A DNA stretch of 64,000 nucleotides from Okapia johnstoni (GCA_024291935.2 CM044322.1:70671405-70735404), one strand, 5' to 3'. Counted from the stretch's first letter, positions 24,611 through 37,170 are shown. The notes: generated from the letters alone by a model not told the origin. Numbers and translations: made by a program.

Positions 24611-24875
24611 ATGGAGGGCGACGGGGTGCAGTGGGGCAGCGAGCCGGAGTCGGGTCCCGGCCCGGGAGGCGGCGGAGTGATCCGCGAGCTGTGCCGGGGC
24701 TTTGGTCGCTACCGCCGCTACCTGGGGCGGCTGCGGCAGAACCTGCGCGACACGCAGAAGTTCTTCCGCGACCTCAGGGGTTCGCAGCCCCGCGGCTGTC
24801 CCTCCTCCCCTGCGGAGGGCGGTGAGGCCGGGCGCGGCCCTGCCGGCGACGTCGCCGCGACCGGGCTGCCGGCGG
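24611..24875 (+). CDS. DSTYK: DSTYK coding exon 1 (dual serine/threonine and tyrosine protein kinase, residues 1-88 and first base of codon 89)
   Basis: The exon opens [20 protein letters not shown], the known start of mammalian DSTYK (also called RIPK5). It continues with a basic stretch around residues 24-47 ([20 protein letters not shown]) and a less conserved G/A/P-rich end. The ATG sits in a fair context (gaggcgATGg) and is the first ATG after the promoter element. The exon ends with GCG G before a GTAAGG donor at 24876, a phase 1 intron. The open frame extends 48 codons upstream to a GTG, but without any ATG, so I keep the ATG at 24611. DSTYK acts downstream of FGF receptors to promote ERK signalling, and human mutations are linked to congenital urinary-tract anomalies and to spastic paraplegia 23. 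The exon has no signal peptide or membrane helix. Confidence 0.97.
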
Positions 24876-25538
24876 GTAAGGAGGGCAAGCGGTGACGGAG
24901 ACCTGGCCGGATAGGCGAGCCGGGGGGGGCGGGCGGCACCCCTGCCCGGGAGAGACAGGCCCGGGAAGAGGCGGAAAGTGGGAGGAGGCGGCGTGGCGGG
25001 GCCGGGGCCCGGCCGACCGGCTCTCTCTGAAGTGCCGTGGGAGGGCGTCTCGGGTGGGGGAGGGGGCGCCGGGGACCGGCCGGCGGGGCCGGGGGCGAGG
25101 GGCGCCCGAGGCGGGGGGGTATCGGGAGCAGGCTCGGAGCGGCCGGGCCGGCGGGGGCGCGAGCCGGGGCCCCCATTTGGAGGCGGCAGAGGTAGCGCCT
25201 AGGAAAGTTACTCTGAGTGCGGCGGTGAGCAGTTGTGCTTAGAGTCCTAGTTCAGGGGTGGTGGAGTGAGAGGGTGGGTGCAGGATGGGCAGTAGGCAGG
25301 GACCCTCAGGAGCCCCAGGAGGCCAGGGGACTGTAGTGGAGGTTGTGTGTGTCCTCTTGTGTGTGTGTGCGTGCTTATTTTGTATGTGAAATATACATCA
25401 ATCATGAGGCAACTCTGAAGAAGTAAGGAATATAACTCTAAATGGGGCTGGAATCGCTAAAGGAAAGGATATCTTATATTTGCCACGGTATTGCCAGAGA
25501 TGGCGGCTTGCTCTTATGGTAAAGTTAGAGGGGAAGGA

Positions 25539-25575
25539 TCTCTCTCTCTCTCTCTCTTTTTTTTTTTTTTTTTTG
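25539..25575. repeat. (TC)n followed by T-run microsatellite
   Basis: A tctctctctc run directly followed by about 18 T. The run of lysine and arginine codons in the minus-strand frame 25398-25733 comes from this simple repeat. Confidence 0.9.
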
Positions 25576-25837
25576 TCTTCAAACTTGACTTTTTTGTCTT
25601 GAAACTTGACTTGATTCTCTCTGGCATGTGGAGACCTTGAAACACTTAAAATCGTGCAGCGTCTTTGATCTTGCCAAATTTCTTGCTTCCTCCTGAACTG
25701 CTGTTGGTGGGAACAGGAGGGTTTGTTAAGCACTTTGTCTAATTAGGAAATAACAGGTTGGATGGGAGAAAGGACTGGCGTCCCATGTAGTTAGATACCT
25801 AGGGATAACACAGCAAAGAGTCAGTGGATTTCATTCA

Positions 25838-26008
25838 GTGATTCTCCAACGAAAATGTGTCCTAAAACTAAAGTAAAAAATATCTGTCCCACAGATTGAT
25901 TGAGTAGGTCTAGTGGGTGGGTCCTAAGAATCTAAATGCAAGCCATCCTGAAGGGATTCTGATGCAGGTGGACCACAAACACACTTTCAGAAACACTAAT
26001 TTAGAGGC
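25838..26008 (+). repeat. MER5A-like DNA transposon remnant
   Basis: Diverged copy ending in 'acactttcagaaacact'-type text. It shares the MER5A centre (gattctgatgcaggtggacc). Confidence 0.6.
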
Positions 26009-27387
26009 TGACAGCAAATTTGAACATGAGGCGTAGAGTGCATTGAATTCTTAAACTCAAAGTTGCATGTTTCATATCCTAAATTTGTCTGAGACTCCAA
26101 AATGGTGATAAAAATAAGATTCTGATTGACGATATTTCACTTAATTGGCCTGGATGTAAATAAAAAAGCTTTTATTTATCTCATAGGATATGTGGGAGGA
26201 GAGGGATGACTAGCTTTTCTGAAGTTGTGGTTTTGACATCTGCCCAGAGATTTGCTGTTGTAAAATGGACCCATAGAGGGGATTGATTTCTGTGAAGCTA
26301 TAAAAAAACTGATTTGTGTGAGAAGGGTGGATGTTTTCAGAGATGAGCCCCAGAATGTGTACTTTCACCCTCTTCCTCAGCAATGCTTTCCAGCAGCTTT
26401 CCCTGCTCAGTTTTTCTTATAGCTTATCTTAAAAAGCCCTCTATTAGCTGTAATTTTACAGCAACTGTTTATTTTAGAATTACTATTGAAAAAAAAGAGT
26501 AGATTCACCTCAGAGAGATGGAGGTTTTCAAGGCACATTGTTTGGCTCGTGTTTTTATTCTTTAAACGCCAACTTAAGAAATGCAAATGCACCTTTGTAT
26601 TTTGCCTCATTGGCTTTTCTAGTTGACTGCATCATGAACTCATCTTTGCGTATTTAACTCTCTACACCCTCTGGAGACTGTTCATCCAAAGTAAAAAGTA
26701 GGGGAGGGTGCAGATGACAGGCCTGGGAGCCTTTTGATTTTGTTCCATAAAGTGCTTCCATTAGTTTAGAGTGGAGAGTTTTATCTTTGGAGGTGAAAAG
26801 GAGAAATTAGAGAGGTGGCACCTACTATGTGTATTTTGGGGATCTGATTTTCCCAGCTGTTTAAGTGATTGTGTTAGAAAGTATAAACTACTCCTTAAAC
26901 GACAACTAGTTCTTGTTCTCTCCCTTTACAGACCATCTGTTTACAAGGTCAAATTCGTTCAATGATTCTCAACTTTCTTCTGTGAATATTGGTTTCTGAT
27001 TAATAGGAACTTGAAATGTTAAGGAAGGGAACACTCCTTGCTTAACCTCATAAACCTCCTGAAGATTTTCATCATTATTTCAGAATGGAAGTGTCTTCTT
27101 GGTTGGAATGTAGTATGGTATTTGAGCAATTGAAGGTCAGAGACTAACTAAAGTTTTATTATTTCACTTTTAACCACAAAAGAGATGGGGAGAACCCCCC
27201 AAATAATGCTTCCGTATTAATTTTGACAGTTTTTAATTCACTGGGGGCAGTATAAAGAGCATATAATATACATGTACTTGATGTTTTTGAAGTTAAAAAG
27301 TACGTGGAATAAAACTCTGAAATGAGAGTTGCTTAGCCTGTACAGGAAAAACTGAATTATAAATTGCTTTGATTCAGTTCCTCCTTA

Positions 27388-27652
27388 AAAAAAAAAAAAG
27401 CTTTATTTTTTATTAATTTATTTTTGACTCCACTGGGTCTTCATTGTGATGCTCGGACTTCTCATTGTGGTGGCTTCTTGTGTTGTGGATCACGGGCTCT
27501 AGGGCACTCGGGCTTCAATGGTTGCAGCACATGGGCTCAGTTGTGATGCACGGGCTTAGCTGTCCCATGGCATGTGGAGTCTTTACGGACTGGGAATCGA
27601 ACCCTAGCATTGGCAGGTGGACTCTTAACCACTGGACCAACAGGGAAGTCCC
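27388..27652 (-). mobile_element. CHR-type tRNA-Glu SINE
   Basis: Antisense copy: inverted poly-A (about 13 A on the plus strand, then a gctttattttttatt segment) to 'ctggaccaacagggaagtcc'. Confidence 0.87.
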
Positions 27653-27964
27653 AGTTCCTCTTTTTCTTCCCAAATCATTGGCCTTCTTTTCATTTAGCTA
27701 TGGGGGCTGAGAGCCTGTCTGTTGATTTACCTCTGTCACAGGGGGTTCAAAGGTAGTGAGATAAAGGCTTTGAGCACTTCTGAAGATAGGCAGAGTGGAG
27801 TATTACAGAGTAGCAGAGGGAGAAGTGTTTTTCTTGTTTTCTGGTCCAGTAGAGTTCCAGGCTGTTGCAGTGTATCATAAACCTCTCGATTTTAAGAAGT
27901 TGGAATGACTCAAATATATTTAGTTGGAATGCTCTAGTCTGTGCTATATTCCTTTCCTCCTGGT

Positions 27965-28121
27965 CCTGGTCCTTACTGAGTGACCTTACTGTGATTTGCC
28001 ACAGTTTCCTCATCTGAACACGAGGATTATAATGGTAGTAGTTGCCTCTGGGGTTGTTGGGAGTTAATATATGTGTTTAGAACAGTGCCTGGTAAGGTGC
28101 TGTGTAAGCATTAACTATTAA
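27965..28121 (+). repeat. MIR SINE remnant
   Basis: MIR-type 'cagtttcctcatctgaacac' followed by a 'cagtgcctggtaaggtgctg' segment. It is cut at its right side by the BovB at 28124. Confidence 0.65.
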
Positions 28122-28123
28122 AG

Positions 28124-29795
28124 GTGGGCACAATAAAGGAGAGAGATGGTATGGACCTAACAGAAGCAGAAGACATTAAGAAGAGGTGGCAAGAATACAC
28201 TGAAGAACTATTCAAAAAAGATCTTCATGACCCAGATAACCATGATGGTGTGATCACTCACCTAGAGCCAGACATCCTGGAGTGCAAAGTCAAGTGGAAC
28301 TTAGGAAGCATCACTATGAACAAAGCTAGTGGAGGTGATAGAATTCCAATTGAGCTATTTCAACTCCTAAAAGACAGTGCTGTGAAAGTGCTGCACTCAA
28401 TATGCCGGCAAATATAGAGAACTCAGCAGTGGCCACAGGACTGGAAATGGTCAGTTTCCATTCCAATCCCAAAGAAGGGCAATGCCAAAGAATGCTCAAA
28501 ACTACCACACAGTTGTACTCATCTCACATGCTAGCAAAGTAATGCTCAAAATTCTCCAAGCCATTCTTCAACAGTACATGAACTGTGAACTTCCAGATGT
28601 TTAAGCTGGATTTAGAAAAGGCAGAGGAACCAGAGATCAAATTGCCAACATCCTTTGGATCATAGAAAAAGCAAGAGAGTTCCAGAAAAACATCTACTTC
28701 TGCTTTATTGGTTACACCAAAACCTTTGACTGTAGTTCACAACAAACTGGAAAATTCTGAAAGAGATGGGAATACCAGAGCACCTTACCTGCCTCCTGAG
28801 AAATCTGTATGCAGGTCAAGAAGCAACAGTTAGACCTGGACATGGAACAGACTGGTTCCAAATTGGAACCAGTATTGATAATTATTGATAAGTATGTCAA
28901 GGCTGTATATTGTCACCCTGCTTATTTAACTTATATGCAGAGTACATCATATGAAACGCCAGGCTGGATGAAGCACAAGCTGGAATCAAAATTGCTTAGG
29001 GAAATATTAATAACCTCAGATATGCAGATGACACCACCCTGATGGCAGAAAGTGAAGAGAAACTAAAGAGCCTCTTGATGAAAGTGAAAGAGGAGAGTGA
29101 AAAAGTTGGCTTAAAGCTCAACATTCAGAAAACTAAGATCATGGCATCCAGTCCCATCACTTCATGGCAAATAGATGGTGAAACAATGGAAACAGTGACA
29201 GACTTTATTTTCTTGGGCTCCAAAATCACTGTAGATGGTGACTGGAGCCATGAAATTAAAAGACGCTTGCTCCTTGGAAGAAAAGCTATGACCAACCTAG
29301 ACAGCATATTAAAAAGCAGAGACGTTACTTTGCCGACAAGCGTCCGTCTAATCAAAGCTATGGTTTTTTTGGTAGTCACGTACAATGTGAAAGTTGGACC
29401 ATAAAGAAGGCTTAGCACCAAAGAATTGATGCTTTTGAATGGTGGTGCTGGAGAAGACTCTTGAGAGTCCCTTGGACTGCAAGGAGATCCAACCAGTCAG
29501 TCCTAAAGGAAATCAGTCCTGAATATTCATTGAAAGGACTGATGCTGAAGCTGAAACTCCAGTACTTTGACCACCTGATGCAAAGAACGACTCACTGGAA
29601 AATAGCCTGATGCTGGGAAAAATTGAAGGCAGGAGGAGAAGGGGATGACAGAGGATGAGATGGTTGGATGGCATCAGCAACTCAATGGACATGAGTTTGA
29701 GCAAGCTCCGGGAGTTGGTGCTGGACAGGGAGGCCTGGCATGCTTCAGTCCATGAGGTCACAAACAGACATGACTGAGCAACTGAAGTGAACTGA
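28124..29795 (+). mobile_element. BovB LINE, 1.67 kb, 5'-truncated
   Basis: Sense copy covering the part of ORF2 from ahead of the reverse-transcriptase domain through the C-terminus and the 3' tail (tgactgagcaactgaagtga). Frames 28124-28417 and 29042-29404 are the longest surviving pieces. The central fingers and palm region (28.4-29.0 kb) is broken by frameshifts and stops. It is inactive, transcribed in the same direction as DSTYK within its intron 1. Confidence 0.94.
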
Positions 29796-30540
29796 TTATT
29801 AGTCAATAAACATTTACGTATCTGGTATGGGGGGTAAAGAGTCAAATAAAAACATTGGCCTTGGCCTTGGATTAGTGGAGATCAGTCTTCCCATTCTATA
29901 GTTTTCTCTTAAGAAAGAAAAAAATTATAATTATCAATACTGTGCACCTGTTTGTTTATGTTGAATGAGGACAAAAAGGACTAAGAAAATCTGAACTTGT
30001 CCCTCTAGAAAGGTATAATCTTATCTCAGCCATATACATGTGCAACATATAAAGTAGAAAAATAGCGGAAAGCTAAAGTTCGATTATAAACCTTTTAAGT
30101 GAGTGACAGTTCTTAGGTTGTTACAGCTTTTTACCTTTGGCTCCTGAACAACTCTGTTTCTCCAGCATCCTTCACTCTCTTTTGGTCACAGCTGGTGTAA
30201 ACTGGCTGCCAGAATTAAAAGAGAAGAAAAGCCCAGTGTACCTATTGATTTAAGAAAAGCTTTTCTTAAGAAACAAAGTTGTTTCTAGTAATTTGCATTA
30301 TCTATTTGGAAGAGCTGCCTCAGCATTTCAACATAAGCTTAGGAGAGGTGGTGCTGTAAATGTGATTCTTAGTTATTACTTTTATTACCTTAAATGAACA
30401 AAACCCCATTTCCCCAAGTATATCTAAAACTTTCACTTTCTTTGTTTTCTTCTGGCACGGAGGGAGTATATAGTAGTCAAAAGTTTCAACCACTGTTGTT
30501 TTTTGGTTTAACCAATGGAAAAAAATAAAGAGTAGTCAAT

Positions 30541-30660
30541 TGGGACTTCCCTGGTGGTCCAGTGGTTGGGTTTCCTCTATTTCAATGCAGGGGGTAGGAG
30601 TTAGATCCCTGGCTGGGAACTAACATCCCATATGCCGTATGGCAGCACCAAAAAAAAAAG
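30541..30660 (+). mobile_element. Short CHR-like tRNA-derived SINE
   Basis: Sense: 'gggacttccctggtggtcca' to 'gccgtatggcagcacc' plus an A-run. Only the tRNA-like head and a short unique part are present. Confidence 0.8.
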
Positions 30661-30760
30661 TAATCAAAACCAAGCACAGGCATTTGAATCAGATCTGAGT
30701 TCCTCTTCTAGTTCAGCCTTTTATTAACTGTGGGACTTAAGGCAAATTATTTAACCTGTT

Positions 30761-30931
30761 ATAGGCTTTCCTGGTGGCTCAGATGGTAAAGAATCTGCCC
30801 GAATGTGGGAGACCTGGGTTCCTGGGTCGGGAAGATCCCCTGAAGAAAAAAATGGCAACCCAGAGGAGCCTGGTGGGCTACAGTCCATGGAGTCACAAAG
30901 AGTGGGACATGACCGAGTGACTAAGCATAGC
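30761..30931 (+). mobile_element. Bov-tA SINE with 12-bp target-site duplication
   Basis: Sense copy flanked by atttaacctgtt at 30749-30760 and 30932-30943. It lies inside a MIR. Confidence 0.92.
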
Positions 30932-31084
30932 ATTTAACCTGTTGGAGTGTTGGTTTCTTCATATGTCAAATGGGAGTAATACATAATGCCACATCTATTT
31001 GAAATGTCCAGAACACGAAAATTTGTAAAGACAGAAAATTAATGATTTTGCCAGGGGATGAGTAACTGCTAATGGGTATGGGAT

Positions 31085-31217
31085 TTCTTCCTAGGGAATA
31101 AAAATGTTTTGGAATTAGATAGTGGTCATGATTGTACAACTTTGTGAATATGCTAGAAACCACTAAATTGTATGGTTTAACAGGGTGAATTTTATGGTAT
31201 GTAAATTTTATCTAAAT
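31085..31217 (+). repeat. L1 3' end fragment
   Basis: Typical L1 3' UTR wording ('aattagatagtggtcatgat', 'accactaaattgtatggttt') ending in an ataaataaat tail. Confidence 0.7.
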
Positions 31218-31328
31218 AAATAAATGGAATGGGAATGATAATGTCTACCTCACAAAGTTGTGACATTTAAAGATCATATAAAGCACATAGCACAGGCGTA
31301 TAGTTAGTATTAAACACGTGATGTTTGA

Positions 31329-31362
<34 letters not shown>
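31329..31362. repeat. (TG)n microsatellite
   Basis: About 16 uninterrupted TG units followed by atgtacgtac. Confidence 0.95.
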
Positions 31363-31364
<2 letters not shown>

Positions 31365-33439
31365 ACGTACTTGGTGAACATTAGATTAGGAGGTTGACAC
31401 ATGAGGATTGGGGGACGAATAAGAGGAACAGAAGGATGGAATGAGGGACAGAACAATTTTGAGCTGAAGCCAGATTTAGGCCCAGGTCTCTAAGCTCCCA
31501 GTTCAGTTCTGCAACTCTTCCCTTGTTCTTTCCTGATCTCCCCATGAGACTATAAAATGCACTCTTGCGTTGGAGAGATTTTGTTACAAGTGAGTCATAA
31601 ACCAGGCTCTGTAGCTTGCCATGGAACAGTATTTTACTTCAATGGGAGATTTGATCAGATTGAGTGAGTATAGTGTGACACTACCTACTCAAGTTTCTTC
31701 TTCCAGTTTCCAGTCCCTTCCTTTCCCCTTCCTAATCTTCCTTTGCTAGGATAATCTATTTTCCATGGAATGGGGTAGCCCACCACTAAAAAAGCTTGGA
31801 TAATTCTGCCTGCTCTTGAAAGAAAAGACATTATTACCTTTAAGATGGTTATCATTTGCAACATGCTTAGTTTAGTCTTAAAAGTCATTTCTGATTTCAG
31901 TATGGTTAGTTCTTCAGCCTTGTGAGTAGCATTTAAAGAAAGCATGGATTTAAGTAAATATCAGTTCTGGTCTTTAAATTTTGTTTTGCTCTGTCCACTT
32001 CCCAGCATCAGCATTTATTTCTCCACGCCTCTCTGTCTCACTAGGTTAAGGCAACAGAGAATCTTCCTGCAATAAATGCACTTCTCAAAAGCAATCTTTT
32101 GAAAATAAAGCCTCAAAAAATATGTTATTGAAGTAAATTTCACCTTAAACCTATTGCTCAGTTCCTGTGGGCTCTAGACATATAGATCATGCTTGTATTT
32201 ACTTATTTGTATGATAACTATGAATATATTTGTCTTATCTCACCTGCTAGATCGTGAATTCTTAATGGTAAAGATGTGTTTTATTCATTTTTGTATCCCT
32301 GCAATGCCTACTGTAGTACGTAACAGACAAATTCGTATCTGTTAAATCGTTTCCATGTCTGGTAGATTATTGGAATGATGTGTTTTTCCACTTCAGAAGG
32401 CATTTTTCCCCCTTGAAAGATACACTATTTTGTATATTTGCCCACATTTTCCTGTCTGGGTCCCTAAAAAAGAGCAATAATAAGCATTTGATAGATGACT
32501 AATTAGGCTAGAGCTGCCAGTATCCCAAAGAATGAGTTTCATGTCGCAAATAATTAGTTGCATGCTTCACCATGATATAGGAAATAAATCCTTAATATTC
32601 ATTCATTCAGCAAGTCTTTATTAATGCCTAACTCTGTACTGGGTTCAGGACACTCAGTAGTGAAGCACTGTTCAATTAATTATATTTTTATTTTTAAGTT
32701 GAGGTTATGAAAGAAAGAAGGGTTAGCATTTCATCATGTACCCTCTGAAGGATTTCTTACACATTGGGGTTTCCCTCTTAACCATTAGTCTTTGAGGGCA
32801 TAAGGATAAGGCATATGAGAAATTCTAAAATTGAATGGTATTGACAAAAACAGGAGTTGAGATGCTTCACTAACTTTCTGACAGTACAGGAGAATTAGCA
32901 CCAGTCTGTCTTTGATGGAATAACTATAATTGTCTTGTTTGCATGGTTCAAAAGAAGAATGCATTCATGAAGGTTGTGGTTAGAGTGTCTTTCATCTTCA
33001 GCAGAGCTTACTCACAGGGGAGCCAGTGTGAAGAGTGTGAGGTGTGTGGGTGTATGTGCTTTTTTTCTCTAACAGTTTTAAGATCTGAGGTGAACTTGCT
33101 GTTTATTTCTTGTAGGGAAATAGTTCATCTCCAGGGATGGTCCAGGGAATTTGAAAGGTGTCATTCATATTAATAAAGAGTGTAGAGTCCTTGTGAGAGA
33201 TACAGCTTTTCTTTCATGAGTCTCAGATGTCTGGAGTCTGCTGTAGGATTTTTAGTCTAAGCGTAGGCCACCCCATGCTTGAAAATTGACTGCATTCTTT
33301 GCCAAGTGGGGAGTCTGGTAATCTTGGGGATCTTGGAGCTTGATACTTTAACAGAACAGATGTAGCAGTGGTTGAGATATGTGTTGCCTTGCTTAAATCA
33401 GTCTCTCTTGAGAAAGTCTCCTCCTAATATTCCTCCAAA

Positions 33440-33617
33440 AGATTGAAGGCAGGAGGAAAAGGGGACAACAGAGGATGAGATGGTTGAATGGCATCACCAG
33501 CTCGACAGACATGATTTGAGCAAGCTCCGAGAGTTGGTGATAGACAGGGAAGCCTGGCATGCTGCAGTCCATGGGGTCGCAAAGAGTTGGACACGACTGA
33601 GATACTGGGCTGCACTG
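33440..33617 (+). mobile_element. BovB LINE 3' end, 178 bp, with 14-bp target-site duplication
   Basis: Heavily 5'-truncated sense copy of the BovB end ('gattgaaggcaggaggaaaa' to the tail ending near 33617). It is flanked by identical aatattcctccaaa at 33426-33439 and 33618-33631. Confidence 0.93.
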
Positions 33618-34375
33618 AATATTCCTCCAAAGGACAAACGAAAACTCTATGAAGGAAGGTTGGTCCGGGCATGGGGCTCTGAATTCCCTGTGGGCCCGAG
33701 GTTGAATTGCACATCATGTGCGGTACTTTCTTCTGTTGTGTTTAATAGGCACTGTGAGTGGTTTGGATGTGTCCCCAGCCTGGGGGTGCCATGTGGCTGT
33801 GGGAACCTTTTGACCACAAGTCTTTTTATAATGTGTTTCCGTTCCCTGGAGTGGTATTCTCTGGGCAGGAAGATGGGAAGTAGAACTTGAGGGATTGTTT
33901 TGGTTTTCACTTGTTTTATATAAGGCATCAAAACTATCCCAAAGAATAATGAAGCTTATGTATTCATAAAAGCCTTTGATTATTTAAAAAAAAAAAGCCC
34001 TCATACCTCTTAAAAAATGCTTTTATCACTTTTATTTTACTCAGATATAAAAAAAGGTCTAATTTTAGCTTCATCAGATTAAAACTTGAGTGTGTTATTT
34101 ATGCCAGACAGTTTTTACCCTTTCTAGGTCATGTAATGGAAGAGAATTACATTTCCCAGGATTGTTTTGGTGAAGCCAAATTTTCCAAACTAGAGAGACT
34201 TAAGTAAGGCCGTATAATAAAAGCAACTAGGTAATGAGACTAATTTGAGTAAAAGTTCTGTGTTTATTCAAATTAGAGGGACAGTGACTGAACCAATATG
34301 GAGTTTACTGTTTAGGAATATTCTATATGGTATACTCTACCCATAACTTTTATTCTACCCATAACTTTTAATGGG

Positions 34376-34582
34376 GGCTTCCCTTGTGGTTCAAGATGGT
34401 AAAAAATTTGTCTGCAATGCAGGAGACCCTGGGTGTGATCCCTGGGTTGGGGAGATCCTCTGGAGAAGAGAATGGCTACCCTCTGCAGTATTCTCGCCTG
34501 GAGAATTCCATGAACAGAAGAGCCTGGTGGGCTACAGTCCATGGGGTCGCAAAGAGTCAGACACGATTGAGCAACTAACACA
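34376..34582 (+). mobile_element. Bov-tA SINE
   Basis: Sense, full length. Just to its left an 18-bp phrase (ctacccataacttttatt) is tandemly repeated. Confidence 0.93.
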
Positions 34583-34986
34583 TATGTAGCTTTTAATATT
34601 ATGGAGATATGTAGGGGCAAGGAAGGAATGAAGAACATGGGGGAAAACAGCTAGTAGGAGAGAAGTCATTCTTTTGACATGTAAGAACCGCCCTGGGAAG
34701 ATCTATTTCAGTTTCTCCTGATTGAAGAATTGAGCTCCTCTGCTGGCTCTTATTCCATGAAGAGAAGTGGAGAAATTCTGCTACTGCAACTTGAAAACAT
34801 GGGTTGTTAGTCTAGGATAAAAGTAGTTTGTTGGCATATGATACCAAGGAGGCCTGAGCTGCAGTGGAGGTGTGTTCCCTGCTGCTGAGTAATCAGAAGG
34901 CCACTGCAGGCAGTGCAAGCTCGAGCTGCTTCTGGAGGCTTCTTGTTCAATGAACTGGGTGGTTATAGGTTACTTTCATCTAAGTG

Positions 34987-35188
34987 GGCTTCCCTGGTAG
35001 CTCAGATGGTAGAGAGTCTGCCTGCAATGCTGGAGACCTGGTTTCGATCCCCAGGTCGGGAAGATCCCCTGGAGAAGGAAATGGCAACCTACTCCAGTAG
35101 TCTTGCCTGGAAAATTCCATGGATGGAGGAGCCTGGTAGGCTACAGTCCATGGGATTGCAAAGAGTCGGACATGACTGAGCAACTTCA
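34987..35188 (+). mobile_element. Bov-tA SINE
   Basis: Sense, full length: 'gggcttccctggtagctcag' to 'gtcggacatgactgagcaac'. Confidence 0.94.
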
Positions 35189-35817
35189 CTGGTTTATCAA
35201 AGTATCCTGTCCTGGAGTGAGTATTTTGTCTACCCCTGCTTAGTTTTAAAGACTTGGGTTCTACTTAGATGAGTGCCTTGGACTTCCCAGATTCAGAACT
35301 GGCATCAGTAAACCATCCCTGGAAGATTGAGGAGACAGAAGGTAATGTATAGGGTAGAAGTGGGGACAGTGAAGAAACTTCTTGTTTAAATTCTGCTGTT
35401 ACTGTATATAATGTACTTTTTCTCTGCTGGGTTTTTTTTGTTTGTTTGTTTGTTTTTTTTGATGAGTAGAATTCTGTGTCTTAATCTCTTTTCTCTGAGA
35501 TCCAGATCTGGATATATTTTGCTAGTTATCCTTTTGGCTTATTTTTTAAATTATTTTGGAATAATTTCAAGTTTATGTAAATGTCACCAGAAAACTACAA
35601 AGAGCTCTCACATCCAAGCCATGCAGGTGCCCCAGTTATTAAGATTTTACTGCATTTGCCCCATCACCTAGTCTTTCTCTGTTTCTATTATATGTATATA
35701 TTTTTGTGAACCTTGTGAAAATGAGCTCTCGATAGGTAGATAGCTCTTATTTTCTCTGAACACTTCTAGTGTACATTTCTCCCAAACAAGGACATGCTTT
35801 CACATATTAGCATTTGC

Positions 35818-36966
35818 TGTTGTTCAGCCTCTTGGTCGTGTCCCACTCTTTGCAACCCCATGGACTGAGGCACTCCAGGCTTTCCTGTCCTTCACTGTCT
35901 CCCAGAATTTGCTCAAACTCACATCCATTGAGATGATGAACTGTCTCATCCTCTCTCGCCCCCTTCTTTTCCTGCCTTCAACCTTTCCCAGCATCACGGT
36001 CTTTTCCAATGAGTCAGCTCTTCGCATCAGGTGGCCAGAGTATTGGAGCTTCAGCATCAGTCCTTCCAATGAACACTCAGGACTGATCTCCTTTAGGATG
36101 GGCTGGTTGGATTTCCTTGCTGTCCAAGGGACTATCAAGAGTCTTCTCCAACGCAGTTCAAAACCATCAGTTCTTCAGTATTCAGCCTTCTTTATGGTCC
36201 AACTCTCACATCTGTACATAACTACTGGAAAAACCATAGCTTTGACTATATGGACCTTTGTCAGCAAAGTGATATCTCTGCTCTTTAATACTCTCTCTAG
36301 GTTTGTCATAGCTTTCCTTCCAAGAAGCAAGTGTCCCTTAATTTCATGGCTGCAGTTAACAGCTGCAGTGATTTTGGAGCCCATGAAAATAATCTGTCAG
36401 TGCTTGCATTTTTTCCCATCTATTTGTTATTAAGGGATGGGGACCAGATGCCATGATCTTTGCTTTTTGAATGTTGAGTTTTAAGCCAGCTTTTTCACTC
36501 TCCTCTTTCACCTTCATCAAAAGGCTCTTTAGTTCCTCTTCACTTTGTGCCATTAGAGTGGTATCATCTGCATATTTGAGGTTGTTGATATTTCTCCCAG
36601 CTTATCTTGATTCCAGTTTGTGGTTCATCAAACCTGGCATTTTGCATGATGTATTCTGCATATAAGTTCAATATGCATAGTGACAGTATACAGCCTTGTC
36701 ATACTCGTTTCCTAATTTTGAACCAGTCCTTCATTCCATATCCTATTCTAACTGTTGGTTCCTGACCTGCATACAGGTTTCTCAGGAAACAGATAAGGTG
36801 GTCTGGTATTCTCATCTCTTCAAGAATTTTCCACAGTTTGTTGTGATCTGCACAGTCAGAGGCTTTCTCTGTAATCCAATGAATGTTGGCAATTTGATTT
36901 CTGGTTCGTCTACCTTTTCTAAATCCAGCTTATATGTCTGCAATTTTTCGGTTCACGTGCTGCTGA
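35818..36966 (-). mobile_element. BovB LINE, 1.15 kb fragment
   Basis: Antisense copy of the C-terminal half of ORF2, decayed. Minus-strand frames 35824-36138, 36175-36384 and 36356-36553 are its pieces. A Bov-tA follows directly at 36986. Confidence 0.93.
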
Positions 36967-36985
36967 AACCTAACTTTCCTTGTGC

Positions 36986-37170
36986 CTTGTGGCTCACCTG
37001 GTAAAGAATCCGCCTGCAGTGCAGGAGACCTGGGTTCAATCCGTGGGTTGGGAAGATCCCCTGGAGAAGGGAAAAGCTACCTGCTCCAGTGTTCTGGCCT
37101 GGAGAATTCCATGGACTGTATAGTCCATGGGGTCGCAAAGAGTCGGACACGACCGAGTGACTTTCACTCA
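36986..37170 (+). mobile_element. Bov-tA SINE
   Basis: Sense copy: 'cttgtggctcacctggtaaa' to 'agtcggacacgaccgagtga'. Confidence 0.92.

Larger units (their letters stand above)
24300..25250 (+). promoter_or_regulatory. DSTYK: CpG island and promoter of DSTYK
   Basis: CpG-rich block around DSTYK exon 1. It lacks an obvious TATA box and carries the ZNF143-type element at 24342-24360. Between that element and the start codon there is no other ATG, so the ATG at 24611 is the first one a scanning ribosome would meet if transcription begins just after the element. G-rich runs downstream of the exon (25050-25120) could fold as G-quadruplexes. Confidence 0.85.
30690..31330 (+). repeat. MIR SINE interrupted by a Bov-tA and an L1 end
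   Basis: MIR text runs 30690-30760, resumes at 30932-30985 and again at about 31220-31330. A Bov-tA (30761-30931) and an L1 3' end (about 31085-31217) sit in the gaps. Confidence 0.7.
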
